A DNA stretch of 64,000 nt from Stentor roeselii (taxonomy: Eukaryota > Ciliophora > Heterotrichea > Heterotrichida > Stentoridae). Positions 58,801 to 64,000 of the stretch are shown here, one piece after another. Below the pieces are notes generated by a model, which worked only from the letters and a program-made list of their open reading frames with translations, was not told where the DNA came from and did not search any database. The stretch spans positions 1 to 64,000 of the forward strand of contig RSEH01000171.1 of the NCBI GenBank assembly GCA_006503475.1. Reading direction: 5' to 3'. The stretch's first letter is position 1; the number at the start of each line of letters is the position of its first letter. A program made the translations under genes and the position numbers.

Positions 58801-61053
58801 AAGATTCATCAGGTCTTTACAGTACCCTTGCAACCCAAGCGCCAGTACTTTCAAAAACATCTCAAAAATAAAAATATAAGTAAAGCCTAGATTGATGTTT
58901 AACAGAACTGTTTGCATCTCTTCAGTGATCCCGTAATGATCGATACTTAAAACCAAGGTATTCGCCAATACACTGAAAATCAGTAAAATGTTAAAAGTTC
59001 TAGATTCAATAAAAACTCGTAAAGGAAATCGACACTTTTCAAAAATTCCCCAAATGTTCTTGTTCCAAATACGAAATTTCATGTTGTTTAAACTAGTCAT
59101 CACTTGAACACTGCTTATCTCTGAAACTTCTCTTCCTGACCAGATCCCTTCAATATACCTTGTTTCTTCTTCGATTTTTTCTAGTTTTTTACAGAAAAAA
59201 GAAACTTTCTGATTAATCAGTTCAAAAGCAGCTTCTTCATTGTACTTTAAAGTCAACTTGCTGAATATTTTAAAGTCAGAAACAGGTCCTGCAAAGCTTT
59301 CATTCAGAACTTCTCGGGTCAAGTTGTGGTCCCAGGTCCTGATAGGATTTTCCATAACTTCTTCAGGCAACTTATGTAAAAAGGTCCTGCTGGGCACCCT
59401 GGCGAAGTTGTCAAGAGTTAAACTTCTGTTTATTGGTTTGATGTCTAAACTTGAGCTATTCCAAAGTAAAAATTCCTTTAAAATGACTTTAGTTTTAAAG
59501 AGCTGGTCACCTTGAGTCACTTGGTCCAGAGCTACTTTAGAGATGGGAAGTTTTGAATTCATTCTTTGAAATAAACTCTCGACTTTTACAGAATTTGAAT
59601 TGAGAAGTGATTGAAATTTTTCGGAAAAATCGATTTGTAAGTCACTTGGCTTTTTACTGTTTAAGTCGCAGGTGATTCGTTCTACTCCGTCGTTTTGATG
59701 ATCGATTCGCAGTTCGGAATATTGAGGGTTAGGGATATCGCTTCTAAAGGGTGAAAAGTCTTGATTTTCACCGTTTTCAGCAAGTTTTGATGAAAGTTGT
59801 CTTGAATCGATCCAGTTATTTGAGGATTTCTTTGAATTCTGACCTTTTATTATTGTTTTTGTTAAAGCTGACTTGATTATCACCATGAAAAGGTTCAGGA
59901 AGACTAAGGAACCGATGAAGACGAGAGGAAGGAAGTAAAGGATTGTTAGATTGCTGAAGGTTTTTTCAGTTATTTTTAAAATTTCTACCCAACCTTCTAA
60001 AGTTATGCACTGGTAAACTATTAGTGATGCAAAAAATATGTTGTCGAAGTTCACGATTCCTGAACCTGGGTTGGTTAAACTTCGAACGCATTCTTCAGAT
60101 GGCGGGCAGATTAAATTACCGCAGCTGGATGAACGGATCACTCCTGAATTTAGGTCCATGCATTTGTAGTAAAAGAGACCTGACCATAACTGCATACCTC
60201 CAATTGCAAAAATCAAAATAAAAAGCAAGAACAAACTCATAGCAGCCGACAAAGGCCTAATAGAAGTCCCAATCGAAACAATAATAATCCTTAAAGCCTT
60301 CAAACTACTGATGCTTTTTAAAGGCCTCAAAATCCTTAACACCCTAAGAACCTGAAGATTAAAGCTAGAATTCAAAGAATAGTCCAGCCAAAACGTAAGC
60401 AGCAAAGAAAAGTCCAAAACATTCCACTTCTTCTTAAAATAATTTTTTTTTCCTCCGAACACCCCAAGACTAAAAATTTTGACAAAAAACTCAAAAGTAA
60501 AAACCGCTAAAAAAAACTCTTCTAAAGCCTTGCCACTCGAACTAGACATCGAAGGACTATCCAAGGCCAAAGTCAAGGTATTCGCAATAATAACTAAAAA
60601 AATAACTACTCGAAAAGTGAAAGTTTTCATAATTTTCATGCAAACTTCACTTACCCCAGCAGCGATTCTACGAAAAGCGTTTTTAAAATCTTGAAAATTT
60701 GAGAAATTTTGTGAATTTTCAATGATTTCATAGCTATTTTTTTCAATTATTTGCAAACATTCTGAGTAGTTAATTTTTTCATCTATTTTAAGGTCGTGAT
60801 CTTTGAAGACTTTGAATGCGCTTAGTTCTGAAATTTCGAAGTCGTACATTGGAGAGATTTCTGAGTTTTTTGTGTTGGATCTGATCAGGTTCACAAAGGT
60901 CGGACCTCGAAGTAAGCCCAGGAGTAAAGGCGATCGAATCTGGGCGGAACTGGGAGGGTTCGAGTCTAAAGATTCTGAAAAGGAATCTGGGTCTTTCACT
61001 GTGATTATGTTTAGGTGAAGAGCCTTTCTTGGGCTTTTATGCATTCTTTCCAT
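55849..61053 (-). CDS. Four-domain voltage-gated Ca2+ channel alpha-1 subunit
   Basis: The product has 1734 residues in one open exon, near the usual 1700-2000. Four six-helix repeats lie at about 138-400, 685-920, 995-1250 and 1300-1540, each with a charged S4 (for example FNLQVLRVLRILRPLKSI, RVFRLFKVLRILRVAKLF, IKVVRLLRTLRPFRY, IKVFRISKFIRLFKILKPL). The selectivity filters give Glu353, Glu869, Glu1198 and Glu1490 (TLEGW, SVENW, SEEGW, TGEDW), the EEEE ring of Ca2+ channels. Ciliates use such channels in the ciliary membrane for reversal of beating; Stentor also contracts by Ca2+ release. A C-terminal EF-hand-like segment is not obvious. It is the largest single-exon conserved gene in the window. 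Confidence 0.97.
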   Translation of the reverse strand: MERMHKSPRKALHLNIITVKDPDSFSESLDSNPPSSAQIRSPLLLGLLRGPTFVNLIRSNTKNSEISPMYDFEISELSAFKVFKDHDLKIDEKINYSECLQIIEKNSYEIIENSQNFSNFQDFKNAFRRIAAGVSEVCMKIMKTFTFRVVIFLVIIANTLTLALDSPSMSSSSGKALEEFFLAVFTFEFFVKIFSLGVFGGKKNYFKKKWNVLDFSLLLTFWLDYSLNSSFNLQVLRVLRILRPLKSISSLKALRIIIVSIGTSIRPLSAAMSLFLLFILIFAIGGMQLWSGLFYYKCMDLNSGVIRSSSCGNLICPPSEECVRSLTNPGSGIVNFDNIFFASLIVYQCITLEGWVEILKITEKTFSNLTILYFLPLVFIGSLVFLNLFMVIIKSALTKTIIKGQNSKKSSNNWIDSRQLSSKLAENGENQDFSPFRSDIPNPQYSELRIDHQNDGVERITCDLNSKKPSDLQIDFSEKFQSLLNSNSVKVESLFQRMNSKLPISKVALDQVTQGDQLFKTKVILKEFLLWNSSSLDIKPINRSLTLDNFARVPSRTFLHKLPEEVMENPIRTWDHNLTREVLNESFAGPVSDFKIFSKLTLKYNEEAAFELINQKVSFFCKKLEKIEEETRYIEGIWSGREVSEISSVQVMTSLNNMKFRIWNKNIWGIFEKCRFPLRVFIESRTFNILLIFSVLANTLVLSIDHYGITEEMQTVLLNINLGFTYIFIFEMFLKVLALGLQGYCKDLMNLFDGSIVVLSIVELSFTSGTKSVLSAFRTARVFRLFKVLRILRVAKLFRYLHSMAHIIAVISKSVTRYMYIGLLLFILIMVYTILGMQIFSGKFKSSTRANFDSFHASLLSTFQVLSVENWQSIFYAAMNSDAGYVSCLYFISWIVLGNYIILNLFLAILLENFSENNVEDDVKERKERIFEGHSIRMSKRLQRNLRMIDEMNSDSEDEQNLNHSQSVKNTILANPGKSLFLFSIENKFRKFCIFLSFSQIFEYFILMIILVSSVKLAVDTYLSDEMISKLDVIDKIFSVIFFLEFLIKIISRGFIFGDSSYMKDKWNYIDLVVVLSSIFDFAFANIQISHIKVVRLLRTLRPFRYINYNNSMKIVVISLLQSIVAILNVIIVQAIVVLMFAILGVSLFAGKLYICKENQSFDRNLCEKSGFSWQVLWPNFDNVWNTFITLMILSSEEGWPEIMYSAIDATDVDKAPVKDFNPNVSYYFVIFITISSFFFMNLFVGVVYEKFNEARKHESSLAASILTKEQMTWIEMQKLIIKASSAGGNCQTPSGKIRKFCFGVIESSYFEVVVVFVIICNMISMAIVYEDAGKDYLYALDTCNLIFTFFFLVEAIFKVVGLGLRRYFSSFSNVFDFGVVIISFVDIFLTFILGSSIILLRKGPQLIRSIKVFRISKFIRLFKILKPLKKLLDIIFYSLPAFGNVMALLVLIFYIYAILGYHFFGTLNSARFASFGLAMLTLFRCTTGEDWYKIMFECGKAQGMVLAETYFLSFMILVVFVMLNLFIMVIIQSYEEYDKNPQTVAFIFEQAVYPIKTIWNLFSKDQKGIRVQISDLPEIMKNLNEFGINFNTDHLKIMRFLKALQIETDKEGFIYYNQFLFAILKKKFLKKDSNTYFRKIVGNEEKKTKSIISKLTKKQQKKYWKQKILEDHKETSTNFFLEKILLKSILKGWRNYVRGVVESRKLGYTQFSITPRDPDEDFPGDNTVFEERL

Positions 61054-61397
61054 TAGATTATTTCTAAAATGCTGTGGAGATTACAGTTATTTGGTATTGG
61101 AAAATTTATTATGGTAAATGGAGGAAATTAGGTCTGTGGCTTGAGATGGGTGGAATTTTTGAGATTTTTTAGAGGATATCTGTGATTGGGTTTTAGGTGA
61201 AATTGAGAAAGAGGAATTTTTTTGATTAATTTTATTTTATTGAAATTGGCTTTTTTGTGGCATGGTTAGAAGGTTGAATAGGTTTAATCATTCGAGAGAT
61301 ATTTTAAGTTTTAATAAATTTAATTTTTAAGATTGAAATGGGTAAAAAGTTAAGTTATTATTAATTATAATTTTGGTTTAATTGAAGTTTATTCTGT
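61054..61397. other. Intergenic stretch, 344 bp
   Basis: AT-rich spacer between the Ca2+ channel start and the end of the next minus-strand gene. No gene or repeat is seen; it should hold the channel promoter. Confidence 0.6.
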
Positions 61398-61745
61398 CTA
61401 AAATTTTGGTATTGTTGGATAAATTGAATGCAAAACAGAAACATTATAAAATTTGTAAGGAATCACTGGAGGACTGTCAACACTAATCGCTCTACAATGT
61501 TTCGTCACAATTTTCTCAGGAAATTTACAAATATTATAACTTCCAGGTCCGATTCCCTGAGTTTTCCTAGCATCATCCAAATACTGAGAAAATCTTTTAC
61601 CCTTAGCAAAGTTTCTTTTCCTTTCAACCCAATCAAATCCACTAAAATTTCCAACACCTTTAACCTCAGGTAAAAAAAACTCAGAATTATTTTCCTTCGG
61701 AGACCTAAACTGCATATAAGTAGCTCTCATAATAATGACCACCAT
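61398..61745 (-). CDS. Small sperm-tail PG-rich-repeat-like (SHIPPO) protein
   Basis: The product has 115 residues from the ATG at 61745; an alternative start is the ATG five codons further in. A GPGSYN motif (TQGIGPGSYNICKFPEKIVT, near residue 65-84) matches the STPG/SHIPPO repeat, a short motif of proteins bound to axonemal microtubules; the preceding FSGFDWVERKRNFAKG is also seen in such repeats. Only one clear repeat is present, so the family call is moderate. It is divergent from the coiled-coil gene at 61800. Confidence 0.55.
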   Translation of the reverse strand: MVVIIMRATYMQFRSPKENNSEFFLPEVKGVGNFSGFDWVERKRNFAKGKRFSQYLDDARKTQGIGPGSYNICKFPEKIVTKHCRAISVDSPPVIPYKFYNVSVLHSIYPTIPKF

Positions 61746-61799
61746 TTCCCCAAAAAAAATCAAGTCTTTCCCCTAACTGTTCCATTGTCTAATAAAATA

Positions 61800-64000
61800 A
61801 TGAAATCTTCAGCTCTAGAAGAACTTTCAAACCCTTCAACAAACAACATCAGCCTCTCACATCACAAGCCAAGCATTTCAATCATGACTCAAACAATTCC
61901 AAAGAGACACGAAAGCATTCAACTCAACTACGAAGAAGCCAAATCAACTCTCGATTCATTAAAAAGAGAAAAAATGCTGACCAGGTCCGAATACCAAAAA
62001 AACTTGTTAGAAATCGACGACAAGATAAAAAAAAATCGAGAAAGTATTTCAAAAATCGACAAAAAACTTGAAAGACTCGAAACTTCGAATATAAAGTTAC
62101 AGAGAAGTATCTCAAATGAAAAAATCGTCAGAATTGAAGAGTTTAAAACAGCTCTTCAGCCTTTGCAGGCCTCGGCAGACGTGATCGAAACAACGAAAAC
62201 GAAAATAGCAGAAAAAATTGAACAATTGAAAAATGAACTGGAAGTATTGAACTTTAAGAAAGACCTGCAACAAGAGAACCTTGAGGAGAAAATATTGGAA
62301 CTGAACAAAGTTCAGTTCGAGTTTCAAGTCTGTAAAAGAAAAATCGAGGAAATCTCGAAAGAACATGCCTGGGACCATATGCAAGTTTTTCAAGAAACAA
62401 AAGCGAGGTCTAATGTGGCGAGGATTAAACAAGAAAAGAAGAAAATTAAAGAAGAATTATCATCTATTGACTTTGAAATCGCAAATTTAAACAATTCAGT
62501 CGAATCAGAAAGTAAAAAAATGGAAGAATTCGAACGTCCTGAAGATTTTCATGCTAAAATTAACGACTTGGAGGTAGAAATTCGTCAACTTGAAGAATTT
62601 TTAAATCTTTCTAGTGTGAAACACAACTGCAAAGGCCTTTGGGAGGTCCTTACAGACCTTTCACAGAAGCAAAACTACTCAATTCTAGACAGTATCGGCA
62701 AAGAGCAGGTCAACTGCATGAAAATGAAAAAACTCTCCATGATCGACGAGGACAAGCAATCTGAATGGACTTATGAAAACCAGTTCTTAGAACTAAATGC
62801 AGAAATCAGGCAACTCGAAGTCCAGTACTTCGAAAACGTAAAAAGTGAAAAAAAAAATCTTGCTTTAGAAAAAGTCATGAACAGCAAAAAGAAAAACTTC
62901 ACAAAACTCAATGAAAACTACGAAGTCCTTAAAAAAAGAAACTCTGTAAAACTCTCAACTATCAATAAATGGCTTGAAGTTAATAGAAAACTTCTTGCAA
63001 CTAATGAAAACCTCGAATTTCCAAATGATGAGGAAGTTGTTCAAGAGTTTCTTCTTGAATTTTCAATGAAAAATGTAGAAAAAAATGAAATTGAAGCTAT
63101 TCAAAATGTGGTCAGAAGGTATCTTGAAATGGTCAATGAACGAAATATTCTTTTTTTTCGCATTAATGAGTCAGGTGAGAATGAAAAAAAGATTTTGGAT
63201 GAACGTGCAGCGCTACTTGCTCAGGTTAAAGCTGAGATTAAAAGTAAAGATATTGAAAGAGAAAAAATTTATGCACAGGTCGGTGTTTTGCAAGAGCAGG
63301 AAAAGGTTTTGCTGAAACAGTTGGAAGGATTTAAACTGGAAATTGACTCTGGAAGGAGAAAGGAAATTGCGGAATTGGTGAACCAGGCGAAAAGTGGTAA
63401 AGGTGGAAAGTCTCAGGTGAATGTGGAAGAAATTAAAGAAAAGTACTCACGGACTACCTCTTCTAATGTTCAAGTGCTTAGAGTGCTCTGTGAGGCCAAA
63501 GCAGGGCTGAAGGCCTCAAAGTTAGAACTCTCATCCCTCGTCCGAGACGAACTCCAACCAAAACTCACATCTCAAATCCGAGAAGTCCAAGAAAAGACCT
63601 GCGAAATAAAAAGCCTAGAAGAAGACCTAATAGTTCTAGAAAACTCAAAAGAAGAGCTCTTAACAAAGCTCGGATATCTCGCAGACAAAAAGCGAGAAGA
63701 ACTCTACAGCAAGGTCAAAGATCTCAGCAAAAAACACGGAAGTTCCCAATTCAACTCAATAGAAAAACTTTACATTTTACGTTCCTCAAAAGAATCTGAA
63801 ATCGTTGAACTCGAACTAGAAAGCATTCGACAACAGAAGCTTCTTTCTGAAAAAGAATTAAAAAACAGTCTCGAAATCGTCAAAGTTTCCACAAGGGCAG
63901 AAGTCCTCGAACGTGAGTTACGGTCTTTAAAGCGAAAACAAAACAAAAGGTTCGTCCATCAAAGCTGCATCGACATCGGCGCTAGTTTTTTAAATGAAAA
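61800..64000 (+). CDS. Long coiled-coil protein, N-terminal part, cut by the window edge
   Basis: A frame opens at ATG 61800 and runs without a stop for 733 codons to the window end. After about 45 Ser/Thr-rich residues it is an almost continuous coiled coil of Glu, Lys, Leu, Ile and Asn heptads (YEEAKSTLDSLKREKMLTR). It resembles axonemal, SMC-like or CCDC proteins (for example CCDC39/40-like rods), but no ATPase head or other domain is visible in this part. Together with the PG-repeat-like gene next door it suggests an axoneme or basal-body cluster, an inference only. Confidence 0.8.
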   Translation, partial: MKSSALEELSNPSTNNISLSHHKPSISIMTQTIPKRHESIQLNYEEAKSTLDSLKREKMLTRSEYQKNLLEIDDKIKKNRESISKIDKKLERLETSNIKLQRSISNEKIVRIEEFKTALQPLQASADVIETTKTKIAEKIEQLKNELEVLNFKKDLQQENLEEKILELNKVQFEFQVCKRKIEEISKEHAWDHMQVFQETKARSNVARIKQEKKKIKEELSSIDFEIANLNNSVESESKKMEEFERPEDFHAKINDLEVEIRQLEEFLNLSSVKHNCKGLWEVLTDLSQKQNYSILDSIGKEQVNCMKMKKLSMIDEDKQSEWTYENQFLELNAEIRQLEVQYFENVKSEKKNLALEKVMNSKKKNFTKLNENYEVLKKRNSVKLSTINKWLEVNRKLLATNENLEFPNDEEVVQEFLLEFSMKNVEKNEIEAIQNVVRRYLEMVNERNILFFRINESGENEKKILDERAALLAQVKAEIKSKDIEREKIYAQVGVLQEQEKVLLKQLEGFKLEIDSGRRKEIAELVNQAKSGKGGKSQVNVEEIKEKYSRTTSSNVQVLRVLCEAKAGLKASKLELSSLVRDELQPKLTSQIREVQEKTCEIKSLEEDLIVLENSKEELLTKLGYLADKKREELYSKVKDLSKKHGSSQFNSIEKLYILRSSKESEIVELELESIRQQKLLSEKELKNSLEIVKVSTRAEVLERELRSLKRKQNKRFVHQSCIDIGASFLNE

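Noticed and set aside
1-64000. Mobile elements, virus-like elements and CRISPR arrays
   Set aside because: No transposase, reverse transcriptase, integrase, capsid, terminal repeat or spacer-repeat array was seen.

Overview
The window looks like macronuclear DNA of a heterotrich ciliate close to Stentor. Three things seen in the sequence support this. (1) The DNA is AT-rich and genes are packed on both strands, often only 3 to 150 bases apart. (2) Six genes are interrupted by GT-AG introns of exactly 15 or 16 nt; removing them restores conserved domains (pyrimidine nucleotidase, mitochondrial carrier, LUC7, ankyrin-DHHC, PX-START, a coiled-coil protein). (3) Every long frame, up to 2054 codons, is open in the standard code with Trp written TGG, and TAA, TAG and two TGA codons end genes. 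Introns of 15-16 nt are known from Stentor and Blepharisma; the standard code favours Stentor over Blepharisma (UGA = Trp) and Condylostoma. No transposon, virus-like element, CRISPR array, tRNA or rRNA gene was found.

Layout. 1-2265: an edge-cut gene and a WD40 gene of 12 near-identical 126-bp repeats with two one-base frameshifts. 2266-5003: gene-poor. 5004-10845: membrane RING-type protein, TFIIE-alpha, pyrimidine 5'-nucleotidase, mitochondrial carrier and small unknown genes. 10959-16886: cyclic-nucleotide-type K+ channel with a zinc knuckle, RCK/MAK-type ciliary kinase, small unknown genes. 16899-20736: Piwi protein and LUC7 splicing factor. 20757-31878: two long coiled-coil proteins, ankyrin-DHHC palmitoyltransferase, copine, a FYVE-like protein. 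31908-38072: a 2054-residue surface-type protein. 38467-45496: 14-3-3, methyltransferase, second FYVE-like protein, WD40 protein, diacylglycerol/sphingosine-kinase-like protein. 45996-55738: unknown genes, a PX-START lipid protein, a double cyclic-nucleotide-binding protein, a B-box/kelch protein. 55849-64000: four-domain Ca2+ channel, a sperm-tail-PG-repeat-like protein and an edge-cut coiled-coil gene.

Shared themes, by inference: membrane excitability and Ca2+ signalling (Ca2+ channel, K+ channel, CNB protein, copine), lipid signalling at membranes (two FYVE-like, PX-START, lipid kinase, DHHC), cilium biology (RCK kinase, PG-repeat protein, coiled coils), and RNA handling (Piwi, LUC7).

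The most unusual non-genic signals are two interstitial blocks of the heterotrich telomere repeat (TAACACCC units at 47692-47723 and, on the other strand, 23696-23711), a five-copy TGACGTA repeat upstream of the methyltransferase, two GC-rich foldable elements between genes, and an odd higher-GC island at about 40190-40550. All starts were taken at ATG; functions rest on motif reading without database searches.
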